Shown here: one piece after another, positions 1 to 10,960 of the stretch
How positions within the stretch are numbered: the first letter of the stretch is position 1
How the letters are laid out: each line of letters begins with the position of its first letter
Assembly (NCBI GenBank): GCA_023375785.1
Contig: SZWC01007268.1
Location: forward strand, 1,843 to 65,842
Length of the DNA: 64,000 nt
DNA from: Penium margaritaceum
Taxonomy: Eukaryota; Streptophyta; Zygnematophyceae; Desmidiales; Peniaceae
Reading direction: 5' to 3'
Notes under the pieces: model-generated
What the model was told of the DNA's origin: nothing
Seen by the model: only the letters and a program-made list of their open reading frames with translations
Databases searched by the model: none
Made by a program: the position numbers and the translations under genes

Positions 1-33
1 GTGTGTGTGTGTGTGTTTGTGTGTGTGTCTGTG

Positions 34-71
<38 letters not shown>

Positions 72-85
72 TGTGTGTGTCTGTG

Positions 86-121
<36 letters not shown>

Positions 122-208
122 TGTGTGTGTGTTTGTGTGTGTGTGTGCATGTGTGTATGTGTGTGCTTACATGTGTATGTGTGTGTATGAGTGTGTTTGT
201 AAGTGTTG
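1..208. repeat. (GT)n microsatellite
   Basis: An almost unbroken GT dinucleotide run with occasional interruptions (tttgt, tctgtgtta, catgtgt), running off the left edge of the window. The block containing ctgtgttag occurs twice, about 54 bp apart, so part of the tract has grown as a longer unit. The Cys/Val and His/Thr reading frames that cross it are products of the repeat and are not genes. Confidence 0.97.
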
Positions 209-393
209 GGTTTGAGAAAAGATCCCAACAGATCGAATGGAAGACCATTGCTGGAAGAACACTTCACTCAGTTCTCGAGCATTGGGCTTGACTTCCCCTG
301 GAAGTACGGTGTTCCCTAGAGAACAAGAAATTTCAAGATATTTCCCATGGCTATCTATGCCGCCTGCTATAATGTTACTGATCCTCTCGGAGT

Positions 394-570
394 TTGCACC
401 GTGCTTAGAGTGATCACATGAGTGGTCACACCATTAGGCTGGAGGTTCCCTTGGGTCGTTCTGGCAGCCCTTGCTACAAAGGGTGCATAGTGATAATGAG
501 TCCCAACTAGTGGAAATTTGGCAGGAGGAAGCCCTAGCATTTGAATGTAGTGCTGCTTTGGCTACATAGG
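394..570 (+). repeat. Diverged copy 1 of an unnamed dispersed repeat
   Basis: By eye this aligns with 12136-12310 on the same strand. Both pass through an accgtg/acggtgg start, an aaagtgat or gagtgat block, a ttctggca(a/g)ccctggct or ttctggcagcccttgct block, and then a gaggaagccct or gaaggaagccct block in the same order and spacing. Identity is clearly well below that of recent repeats. No terminal repeats or protein motif could be recognised, so the family is unknown. It may be an old transposon coding segment. Confidence 0.45.
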
Positions 571-1066
571 ACAAGGTGCTCACTGCACGATGGTCATGCA
601 AAAAGAGGCAGGTATGAAAAGTGAGGAGGTGGAATTTTCCATGAAAGGGGCTGGAGCCACCACTGTTTGCAAGATAAAGAGGAGAGTTTTTGTCACTTCA
701 ACGATCTCCCAAGCTCAATGACTCTTTTGTGCTGCTTCTAGTGACAACTACCTATGCATACATTGTGTTGAGAGCCACAAGCAACCATAGGTAGAAATAC
801 TATGGCATGGAAATTTTGTGGGCCCTCAATGCTGAAACAAATGGACAAGGAATAAAAGAGGGAAGGGGAGGACAGTTCTTAGTGGTGGGAGACAAATTGT
901 GCAATGTACCATGAATTGAACTCTCCTAGTGCAAGCAATGCAAGGCATCGCTGCATGGAAAGTGCGGCATAAATATTGAGGGATTTTGAAGGTAATACAA
1001 TTCATAATTCTAGAGGCTGTAGGAAATGGGAGGAGGAAGCTACATCCTAAGACATAAACACCATTT

Positions 1067-1309
1067 GTGCACAAGATAAAGGAGGACGACAAGTGCGGGC
1101 GGCTGGTCATGAAAGAGTTCATAATATGCATCCAATGCAAAGTGGACTTCCACCAAACTTGCAGCAAGAGACATCTGCTTGTTAAAATAGGGTTCCGCGT
1201 GCTGAGAATGTGCTCCCCAAATAATAGAAAAGTTGAAGCGAGAGCAAGAACTGGAGGGCAAGGGGGAAAGACATCAAAGACGCACATGGACTTACTGCAA
1301 CCATTCTGA
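1067..1309 (+). pseudogene. 80-codon fragment with a Cys/His cluster
   Basis: Not recognised with certainty. The frame holds a KCG, then CIQC, then FHQTC arrangement within residues 8-33, which recalls the C..C / H..C spacing of zinc-binding fingers of the PHD or related type. It is followed by a basic stretch. A second cluster of the same flavour (CIHC followed by H) can be read around 745-775 in a different frame. Both lie in DNA with many stops, so this is at best the debris of a zinc-finger protein, possibly one carried by a transposon. Length, start codon and family are all uncertain. Confidence 0.2.
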
Positions 1310-3965
1310 GGGCCTAAGATCAAAGGAGTGGTACATTGAATGGAAGGAATCCCCACATCAGGCTTGTGGAGAGGTTATGTTGGTGGTGGTTCATCACAGC
1401 AAGTGTTGTTTGAGGAAGCTTTGGTCCCAAGAAACCCATCTCAAGCACAGGCAAAAAGAAGAACAAGTCAAAGAAGAGCGAAGGGCACATGAGGTTTAGG
1501 CAATTAGGCAAACAACTCACAGACAAGTCCCGTTCATTTGAGAACACCTCTTGGAGCAGCTCCACCACAACGCGGAGGCATTACCCGGGCATGTTGAAGA
1601 GGAATAGAGCCATGATTCGTTAAGGAATAGGATCCTCAAACATGACACGCCAAAAATTCTGAGGAAGGGACTGATGGATTTAGTTCCAAAAGTGCTAAAA
1701 ATGATGTTTGGGTGGTGAAGACGCAAGTCCATGCAGTAGGAATCACTAAGGTTGCCACCAGTGCAACCATGTGCAATACCTCAATATGCACTAGTCGAGC
1801 TCTTGGGATCTTATGTACAAAGCACCTCATCAAGGGATGTTACTAGGTGAGGAGGCATGACCATCCACCGAGCCACAAATAGTGAAGGGCTTGTCAGTGG
1901 CTAAGTTCATGTATTGGCGAAACAAAGGGGGAATGCGCAAGAGAGACAAAATGACAATATTGCACAATGGGAGAGGATTCAAGCATCTGTAGATGAGCAT
2001 GCCAAGGAGCGTTATGTATTAGGGGAAGACCAGCTAAATTTACCACAAGAAGTGGAAAGAAAACATGGGATATCATCAGACGGACCTGAGACGTGCTAAG
2101 GGCGAGCAGGTACGACAAGGAGAATGGTTGGGCATGGATTAACCTGGAGCAAAGCACCAACTAGGAGTTAATGGGAAAGTGAAAAAGAAAATGACATTGA
2201 CAAGAGGAGGAGGAGGGATAAGAGGAAGATGGGACATGGAAGTCTCCTTGTGCAAGGAGCCGATGTACCAATTTTTAAACGTATGTGTTGGCTTGGAACA
2301 GAATTTTCACCACGCGCATAGGTAAGAGACTGAGGAATGTGGCAGACTCTATGAGCCATGCTTGAAACAGGTGAATGACATCTCTTAAGAAGTTGAATTG
2401 TTTCTCGGATATCCACCCAAGGCCGCACTCAAACTTCCCTGCTATGAGTGTAAGAAGGAGTTAACATAGCCCACCAAGAGGTGAGACTATTGAAAACGGG
2501 CTGCACATGCTCAATACTTCAATAACAAAACAGAGGGATGGGATAATTGTAGTAGTTACTGGGGGAGGCTAAGCAAGGGAAGCACTAGGGACAATGTCCT
2601 AGCTTTCTAGAGACTCTGTAATGGGTGAATCCATGGTGCAAAAGTTGTGGAATAATTGTGCACAGCCAATTCATGAAGAAAGTGACGTAAGGCATGATGG
2701 AACACGGACAATGGATTAGCTGATATCTGTACCACCATTGTGCAGATGCAAGGCCACGACCTTGTGGACATGCTCATATTGTGTCTTTTCTGAGATATAG
2801 GCATGCATCAGTTGAAACAGGATGGTGCACCTGAAGTGTGCACAACACTAGAACAATTTTCACAAAGGGTTGCATGGACCAGTTTGTCTGAATTGGAAGA
2901 CTGATGAGGCACAGCTAAGGGTGCAGACCTGGGAAAGGGAAGTGGCACAAATTTTGGGAAGATAACCACCAGTGAGGCTAAAAGGAATGGGGACGGGAGG
3001 CCCCAGGTGTGGCATAAAGCAATGATACTACAGAAAATGCTACATCATGAGTTGTATGCCGTGGAGAAGACAAGATGGGTGGAAGATGAATATACATCAC
3101 ATAAGAATGGGGTGCCATCAGGAGGAGGATCCTTTCAATGGAAGAAGAAGCAAAGTGCGACACAAGAAACAATGTCAGAGTAACAGATTTACCTGAATGT
3201 GAGAAGGAACCAAGGGTGTAAAACATTAACCCGAGGATGGGTGGACGAGGAAATCCAGCTCAATTTATTACAGTATATTACAAAAGTGCTAATTATTTTT
3301 TTTCCATTAGCCAGGGCAGGTGTAGGAGGAGTATATGAGCGTGAGATGCGCATAATACATTATTTGGTGGATTTTTTTATGGAAACTCAGGGCCAAAAAA
3401 ATCAAAACGAGTGTGTTTGAATCTTAGTGAGTGGTACAACACGAAGGTCAATGGTGGTTATTTGTTGAGAAAGTAATTCAATACAACTGTTTGGAAGAGA
3501 AACCTAATGCCAACATAGGACCTAATTTTGTGCTATTACAGCCGCCTTGAACCTCTAAGAAAGGAGAAGAAAGTTATCGTGCTTGACCTTGCCTCGGTTG
3601 ATGTGCAAATCACACTAGCACCCCCAGGCGCATCATTTGAAATGCCACCAAGATTATGAGGTCGTGACAAAGAGAGGAACCAAGCCATGACAAAGGAATC
3701 ATGGTGATTTTTGGAAAAAGGGAAGCACAAAGGTAAGATTGTCACATGGAGTGGATAAGGTGGATGAAGCCTTGGCAAGCTACCATTGTTAGTGCCAAAA
3801 ATACTTGGTCTTTGAAACTGATTCTTGTTCAAAAAATCTCTGAGAATCTGAGAAGAGGTCCACTACATCTCTTTCACGAGGGAGTCAAACAACAGTCAAA
3901 CGGTCCTATAGACCCATCACCGACAACCTAAGTAATCGTTGGTCAATCACTTGCGGCTAGCGTAG

Positions 3966-5260
3966 AAGTTGTTTCCCTTTGTTTTTTCCTAATCTGATGT
4001 ATACATGGAGGATCTCCATTCCCACCAAATTTTAACTCAGAACAATCTTTCCATCCTATTCACCATAGTTTTTGTGGCTTTGCCATCATGTCTCTACTCT
4101 CCTTGCCTCTTGCTCATTCCTTCCTTGCCATCCAATCTCGTTCCTCTTGCTCTCATCCCTTTGCTTTGTCACTCTCTCTCCTCAGGTCAACTCTTCTCAA
4201 CACTTCAACACTAGACTCCTTGCTCCAGCATTCTCTCATTAGTATCATGTCCATCTGAGTACTCTACCTCAACTCTGAAACTCTCCCACTTGGGCTCTTT
4301 GTCTAGCTCATTGGCTCATGTCACAATACCTTGCTCCCTTCATCACTCCCTTATGCTCCCAAACGTCCAATTCCTTATGAATGCTTCTGTTCTCACCTGC
4401 TCCGCTCACTCCATTATTTTGATATTGTATCTTAGCGTCAGGCAACATCGCTTAGTTCCTAGTGACCAAGTCATCGCTTCACCGCCCGCATCACCAAATT
4501 CTGCTATGAGCACCTTCTCTATCATCATTTTTCTCCATTTTCACCACCTAAGTCATCATTGCATAACCTGCTCATCCTCCTTGTACAAACAACAAATCAA
4601 AGAGCAAGGAGTCTCCCTGCACCTATTCTTGCACGTGGTGATTTTCACTCTTTGATCCCCAAAAACTCCGCTTGTATACATATCTCTCCTCTACCTCATT
4701 CGCAGCTGGCGTCAACAGTATTATCTCGTCTACTTCTCAATCCTCAAAAGCTCTCATCACCGTGGTGGCTGAGCCTTGCATCCAATCACATGCCTATGGC
4801 AACATCCGGCACTCCTCCACTACCAACAGTTTAAAGCACCTTTTGATCCGACCTCTGTTATCATCTTTCTTGAAGCTTCCTGCCACTTTTGTTTCTTCTC
4901 CTTCATTGCCTTGCACTAGCCTGCCTCCCGCAGATTCCACTTGCCTACTTCCTCCCTTACTACTCCTGACAACTTCAATTCTCACATGGCATGGTCACCT
5001 CTTTGTTGTCGCTTCCGCCTCCCGTAACGCAATTTCTATCTTGCTCTTCTTTTGTCACTATAGTTTTCCCTTTCTGCATCATTTTCATCATCATCATCCT
5101 TTGCCTTGCATCATCTCCTCAAGTCGTTATCCTCACCTCCTTATTTTCATGTCATTCTCTCAAGCCGCCATCTTGCAACGTATCTTCTCATTTGAAGTAG
5201 TAGCAGAGCACCGCCCAGAGTTAGGACGTCAAACACCACCAATCTTTTGACTCGTCATTC
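3966..5260 (+). other. Pyrimidine-rich strand, no recognised gene
   Basis: For about 1.3 kb the plus strand is strongly C+T-rich (ctcctt, catcc and cttcc words), giving Ser/Pro/Leu-rich frames such as a 192-codon frame at 4672-5250. These frames look like low-complexity translation, not a folded protein. The stretch lies directly upstream of, and on the same strand as, the 156-codon ORF at 5327. It could therefore be the decayed 5' part of a Pro/Ser-rich protein gene, since the intact Myb-like gene at 47550-49313 also starts with a Pro/Ala/Ser-rich half. That link is inference. Confidence 0.35.
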
Positions 5261-5326
5261 TTGAGCAAACTGGGGAACAAGCGGTCACTCTCCTAACCTC
5301 CACGACCAAGACACACATGGAGAGAT

Positions 5327-5797
5327 GTGGCAGAGTTCCATGCTTTTATGAATCTTGCAACAAAGCTACATTGTGATTTTTGTGAGGAAATACCGGCAAC
5401 CACATGTTGTCAGGCTATTCATTTGGTATCCTTGGATTGCTCCATTCACACCGACAACAACCTTGTGAATCCTTTCAAGATGGACCAGAAGTTTTGTGAG
5501 GAGTTTGTGCATTCTATTGGCTCCCTTCATGAGGAAGTGTTGTGTCATGTGCTTATGGGTGATCCGAATAGAAATGTGCGACCCAGGTGCTCATGTGCTT
5601 GTCCAAGCACAAAGTTGGACATATGTGCAGTGATAGGTGGGGATCATGTGCAAGTAAATGATGTGGAAGGTGGTGACATTGACGCGACTGCAGCTAACCA
5701 CGCTAGCTCAGGAGAGGGGAATGTTGTAATGGCAAAGGAACATGCATTATATGTAACTACACAACTGTTGGATGGTGATGATGATTCATTCTACTAA
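5327..5797 (+). CDS. Hypothetical 156-residue protein, possible remnant of a transposon partner gene
   Basis: I do not recognise this protein. It is an uninterrupted frame with a plausible amino-acid mix. The first 60 residues are Cys/His-rich (CDFCEEIPATTCC), a middle helix-like part contains FCEEFVHSIGSLHEEVL, and the C-terminal third is Asp/Gly/Ala-rich and ends GDDDSFY. It points toward a decayed Harbinger transposase on the other strand, with the two 3' ends about 150 bp apart. The intact Harbinger element at 45586-49905 has the same tail-to-tail arrangement, so this may be the C-terminal remnant of the Myb-like partner gene. No SANT domain can be seen here. A chance ORF remains possible. 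Confidence 0.3.
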   Translation: MAEFHAFMNLATKLHCDFCEEIPATTCCQAIHLVSLDCSIHTDNNLVNPFKMDQKFCEEFVHSIGSLHEEVLCHVLMGDPNRNVRPRCSCACPSTKLDICAVIGGDHVQVNDVEGGDIDATAANHASSGEGNVVMAKEHALYVTTQLLDGDDDSFY

Positions 5798-5949
5798 TGC
5801 ACAATTTTAAATAATGTTTATTATCCATAGTGAATACTCCTCGTCCGGATCTTCCACACCCATATCTCTTATGCTTGCATTGTATGCATCCAAAGTTTAA
5901 GTACCAATGGAATCACGCATCCGTTGCATTCCTACATCCTCATGATTTC

Positions 5950-6890
5950 GAGATGTGATTGAATCAACATTATGGTCGTCCGCCATCTTGTGCTTGCACG
6001 TCCACCATAAAAGTTTCCATCATTGTCACATTTTGCCGCTCTTGAATGAGGTTGTGAAGGACAAAACACAAATTTCGAATCTTGGCATGGAAAGATGGAT
6101 TTTTTGGTAGAACTCCCAAGAACAGATGAATTTTAGCCTTTTCAATTCCAAAAACTGCACGATCATAGAACACATTAAATCATGTCTGTTATTGAAAAAT
6201 TCTTGATCATCATATGGTCTTTGCCCACCCAAGCCAAACTCATTGAGGTGATACTTGCACCCACAATATGGCGTCATCAAACCATCCCCTCTCGGGAACC
6301 CTACGCCAACCTAGAGGTACTTACCATGCAACAGTTGGAGGCCCCTTCAAGAACTTTCAATAACGGTAGTGGTCATAGCCAGAGCCTTCCCACCCTATTG
6401 TAACGAAGGTGAAGTGCTAGTATGTGTTGCAAGAAGCAAGGATGATCTGTGCAATCTGTTGGTTTCGACAAACAAGTGCACCATGCCACATATTAGGCAC
6501 CACGATGGGCACCCGACCATCGTCAATGGCTCCTAAGAAGTTGTTGAACCATGGTAAGCAGTCGCTCCTACTCCACACCACCAGAGTAGGGGCATCTATG
6601 CCAAGCTAGAAAATGACTAAACGTTCCATGGATTTCAGAGCAAAGACAATTTGACATAGAAAAGACAAAACTGTGGAAGGGGCTCGTTGAAACCGTTCTT
6701 ATAGCTCACGAATAGCCATTGAGTGACAAACACACAGACGCCACATAAAACACTTCTCCTTAACAGAGAGACGTGTGTCATGTATGTTGGTGGAACGGCA
6801 AATAAGAGAGATGATGTACCATGTCTATGGGTTCATTTTCCACATGTTGAAGAAATTTTGCGGATGCCCTTATTAATGTTGTTACAACCA
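5950..6890 (-). pseudogene. PIF/Harbinger DDE transposase remnant
   Basis: Read on the minus strand in shifting frames, this follows the intact Harbinger transposase at 45998-47524 from the helical N-terminal part to the C-terminal part. Recognisable pieces, in order, are SVKEKCFMW then AIREL and ERFQRAPSTV (compare MEEKLFIW, VREL and ERFQRG), then GAIDDGRVPIVV with the first catalytic Asp (compare GAIDGTHVPV), FTFVTIGWEGSGYDH, MMTPYCGCKYHLNEFG, FFNNRHDLMCSMI and finally FVLHNLIQ (compare MVMHNII). The piece carrying the second catalytic Asp is not clear, and the IERAFG block carrying the Glu is altered to a VQFLEL-like text. There are several frame changes and internal stops, for example directly before ERFQRAP. 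It is an old, inactive copy. Terminal inverted repeats were not found. Confidence 0.85.
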
Positions 6891-7048
6891 AGTTAGGCCA
6901 CTGAAGTGACTTGTGCGCATATGACAAAAAACATCAGTGCGAGGGTGTGGCGCATGAACTCTACAACTATGTTGCGGAGCTGGGCTGTGCGGTGCATAAA
7001 AGGATCCATGGTGACACTGCTTTGTGAGTGTGTTGGAACGTACTCTTA

Positions 7049-7084
7049 ATGCAAGGCCTTATGGCATTCCATAAGGCCTTGCAT
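7049..7084. repeat. Perfect 16-bp inverted repeat (hairpin)
   Basis: Arm atgcaaggccttatgg at 7049-7064 is followed by the 4-base spacer catt and its exact reverse complement at 7069-7084. A further copy of aaggccttgca follows at once (7086-7096). It lies about 160 bp beyond the start side of the decayed Harbinger transposase, so it could be part of a transposon terminus or a small separate palindromic insertion. Confidence 0.8.
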
Positions 7085-7096
7085 AAGGCCTTGCAC

Positions 7097-8560
7097 CACT
7101 AGGAGGTAAGTCGCGACTGGGACAATGTCACGTGTGGCATGGCGATGAGTTACCAGCGATGGGTGAAATGCGACTTGGACGATTTAATTATGCATTGAAC
7201 GTTCGTCGTGGTCGGATCATGGGTTCAAGCCCGGCTGCACGCTAAGGTCTTTGCTGTAATGGATGCAGCAGATGTTAGCCATTGATTCAGGCCACTTTTG
7301 GGCATGAATTTGATGTTGCTGAAACATGTTGCGAGAAATTGTTCGTTCGGGAAACACTGCTACGTCGTTGCATTCATACATCATCATTATTTGATGGATA
7401 CAAGATTGACGTACTATCTGAACGCGCCCCCGACTTCCCGAACGTAGGGCACGACCCTGGCCGTCGCCACTCATTTGAATGCGCGCATTGAAAACAGCTA
7501 ATACAGTAAACGCCGTCACTCCTCCCACCAATTGTCGCTCGAGCGAACCCCGTCCCACCCACCCCCACTCCTACATCGTCTTCCCGCTTTCGAGCAAAGG
7601 TGTATTTCGGCCGTTTACTATGCCTTCTATCCGGTATCTTTAGAAATATTCATAATGAGAACAGTTCAGTACTCGACTTCAGTTCACCCTTCCTGCACAA
7701 TGCGATGCATTCCGCGCGATGAATTGTGTCAGGTTTTGTGGCATGGAACCACGAAAGCCTTTGGATCTAATCTCCGATTATCCCAACCCTTGCTAGCGAA
7801 TGAATTGTGTTTGCGAATGTATTGCTAGGTTATCGGAGAGAAGTATGAGAAATCCTTTCGGAACATCTTTCCTTCCGACGATGCGAGCGCATTGTTAGAA
7901 GAATAGTGTCAGCGAGCACGACCTCAAAAACGCACTGCCCCCGATGATAATAATACCTCCTTTTTTTGGTTTTTAAGATTGTCCATGCAGATAATAACAC
8001 CTTCCTCAAGGCAATATCTCCTCTGTAGAGATCCTCACAATGAAAGCAAGAAACTCGACCGCGTGTTTCGCGAGCGGCAGCAAAACCTGCCGCTCAATAG
8101 CCATCTGTCCAGCTGTCGAAAAACGATATTTTCCCCTCTGTCATGAAGCTCATGCCGATCTCCAGCTCTACAACGGTCTAAATTAAGCAGATCTGTATTT
8201 CCAACCATGTAGAACAAAAATGTCCGATGCTGTGTTTCAGCAACACCTATGGTCTTTGAAGCTTCTTACCATCACTCCCACGTGGCCATTGAGGGATCCT
8301 AGCAGCCTACTGCCACAAAAGCTCTCCCCTCTGCCACTTCAGGAAAATTTCCTCCGCCATGAAAGGAGCAATACAATCAGAAGGAAGCCCCATCTACCTG
8401 ACGAAGCCCAGCAAGATCTATATACCTACATGTAACTTTGCTCCCGCTCCTGGTGCTCTGGCCCCCCTCGCCTAGTGCTCTGGGGTTATCAACTCCTCAC
8501 TGTTCATCACGACGGGAAGCCCTACCCAATATCTTTGCCCTGCTAACCTCATCGACTAGC
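7097..8560. other. CpG-richer unassigned stretch
   Basis: This stretch carries visibly more CG dinucleotides than its neighbours (for example around 7390-7480 and 8040-8130). It has only short frames up to 113 codons, none with a motif I recognise. A ggttcaagccc word at 7224-7234 resembles a Pol III B box, but no cloverleaf can be drawn around it. Composition suggests a different origin from the purine- and pyrimidine-skewed DNA on either side. Confidence 0.4.
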
Positions 8561-10140
8561 AACACAACACACGCACAATGCGAGCAACGATGTCAAAGGA
8601 TATACCTGCGGTGAATCCATTGATGTTGCCGCTCAAATTGGCCCCAAACATATTGGACCAGAAAAAAAAACTATTTATGTGGCAAAAGAATACTTGACCG
8701 GCCTCCTCCAACTCAGTCTCCTTTTCTCGCTTTTACGCCTTGGCACATCAGACTACGACGGAGCAACTACTCCTTGCTGCTCACCCTCCACTACACCAAC
8801 CCACAATCACTCAAAATCAACGTTTCTGCCTTTGTCCTGTCATTTTGCGTGAAGAATATCCGAGCATCATTTGCCGAAGACTCTAGCCAACTTTTTGCCT
8901 ATGACCCCATTCAAGGCGCAAAGTTTGGCATGGTGATACCCTCACACTCCGAACCACACCCAATGTGGCAAGTTTTTGGTGGCTTCTCCTTTCATGTCCC
9001 ACCCTTGAAACCCAAGTCACATCCAAACACAGGTTGCCAGTTTTCAAATCCCACCACTACATGTCTACCACCCATTCCTCCACTTAAGGTCCACCTCATC
9101 CACTCCCACCCCCCTTTCTAGACATTATGTGCAAGCTATCTATAAAACAAGTTCTGAAAACGATATTAGTTCCATGCTATTTTGAGTGGGCCTTGATCCT
9201 GCCTACCCACAAACATACTTTCCTATTTCCTCCCTCCCTGCACATTATGACTACCTCCTCTTCGAAGACTATTACTTCACCAAGAGCTCACGCGATTAAG
9301 AATACCCCCCTTAGCATGTGCTTTAGCTTCATCAATCATAGCAGGCCTTGTTGTATTTATAATGATGCCTCAAATTGCCATGAAAACACAAATGTGCCTT
9401 CTCCCATCACTCGAAACACTCCACAACCTCAACCATAAAAATCCACGAAGAAATTCCAAATTGAAAACGCATGAGACCAGCTTCTATTTCCTTTCCTAAA
9501 ATTTCAAGAACGTAAAAATATCTGTCTTATGATCCACGTCCTTTTTATCACTCAATTTATTATTCAAGCTGTTGGTAATAATACCTCCCTCCTACTTCCA
9601 TACTCACTTGCCCATGTCCCTTTCTCTCCCCTCCACAATGCCTTTCCAAGTAATGTACAGACTCGTCTCAACCTTGGATGTAACCACCTCATTAGTTATG
9701 GCCTGTTTCTTCTCGAATCTAGACACACCAGTCTCTTCACCCTCTATGTTTAGAAAATTTTGGAGAACGGTTAGATAGTACATCCAATCACGACCGCCCT
9801 CTTCCACCCCATCTGCGAGTAAGCCTCCCCTTTCCATGAGGCCCCATCCTCCCCACCTCCTTCCGGACAGAGCTTTAACCGAGCATCTTACCCTTGATAC
9901 TTTAATATTACATCTCATCTGAGCCATCTCTCTAGACTCTAACACCAAAATCCTATCCATGCAAACGTTCTTCATACACCCTCAATTCCTGAATAACCAT
10001 CCACTCTTAGTAGCCACATTCATTTTTCATCATGAACGCTTCTTCCTTGAAGAAGACCCACTTCCCCTCTAACATCCTCACCCTTCCCCACTTTTCTCCA
10101 TTACGACTCTAGCCAACCACATTAAAGACGTTCATGACAT
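8561..10140 (+). other. Second pyrimidine-rich stretch, no recognised gene
   Basis: The plus strand is again C+T-rich, with Ser/Pro/His/Leu-rich frames (115 codons at 8774-9121, 103 at 9127-9438, 74 at 9529-9753). In texture it matches the DNA around the LINE endonuclease pieces at 51910-52476 and 59590-60440. LINE debris is therefore a reasonable guess, but I could not identify an endonuclease or reverse-transcriptase motif here. Confidence 0.3.
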
Positions 10141-10469
10141 TGTCAACATGAATGAAGCACGCAGTTCTAGGACACTTGGTTCAGTAGAGACCCTGGGCAC
10201 CTTTCTTTTGTTACAATTTGTGCCCTGAGGCACAGGCAATTCAAATGTAGCACAATATTTGCATTAAATAACATCAAATCACACAATGTTACCATGAGCC
10301 CCTGCATCCTTCAAGCCAATCAGACGTCAAATTAAGTTTTATGGACATAATCATATTGAAAACAATAGGATTTTTCTTTTCTAAGGCATGTTGGACTACA
10401 ACTTCATCTTTTTAGATGTATCTTGGAATAGCAACACATACACCAACATTAGTGCAAGGGTGCCTGAAA

Positions 10470-10960
10470 TCACTTACCTGGTATCCTTGAGGGCTCTACT
10501 TCCCATGAATTTTCTAGTGATTTTTTAAAGAAATTTTCCAGAAAGATGGTGAGCAGGTGGCACACCCAGCTTCCATAACATGCTTGAATGTCGAGCGACC
10601 CATGAGTGCTAATCTTGCATAAATACCTTGCCCATCTCATCTCAAGCTTTGTACTAGTGCTTAAAGGTTCCAATTGCCCCATCCTCAAGAACATCAAGAA
10701 CCTTCATCAATATCATGACACTCTCACAAGTCCCTTGAGTGGGATTCTTTAAGCAATAGCCATCTCGCATGAGGATGATGGCAACTTATTTGGTCTATGC
10801 TGTTATGACCATCTTTGACTGGAATCTGCTGGCACTCATCAAAATCCCCACCATAAAGTGTGATAAATACTGCTCTAACCCTTGCATCTGGCATCAAAAT
10901 ATCTTCCCTCTCCTGCATCACACTAACATGGGCCATTTGGCTAAGGGGAAATTCCTCCAA
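10470..10960 (-). pseudogene. Unrecognised coding-like remnant
   Basis: Two minus-strand frames follow one another: 10724-10960 (78 codons) and 10470-10697 (75 codons). Their amino-acid mix looks protein-like and not repetitive, with ARYLCKISTHGSLDIQACYG in the second. They appear to be parts of one decayed reading frame, since coding-like text continues upstream to about 11,000 on the same strand. No family could be named and no catalytic motif is visible. Either a transposon gene or a host pseudogene is possible. Confidence 0.25.

Larger units (their letters stand above)
209..3960. other. Unassigned ancient DNA, no supported gene
   Basis: This stretch has no long open frame on either strand; the longest (about 176 codons, minus, 826-1356) has no recognisable motif. 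The plus strand is purine-rich (many gga and aag words) and looks like old coding DNA cut by stops. A Cys/His cluster near 1067-1180 and one repeat copy at 394-570 are listed separately. I could not assign the stretch to a family. Decayed transposon coding sequence is the most likely explanation, by inference only. Confidence 0.5.

Noticed and set aside
4672-5250. 192-codon Ser/Pro/Leu-rich frame as a gene
   Set aside because: Low-complexity pyrimidine-rich DNA; composition follows the base skew and no domain is visible.
7190-7250. Possible tRNA or SINE, from ggttcaagccc
   Set aside because: It matches a Pol III B box, but the arms do not pair as a T-stem and no A box or acceptor stem was found.
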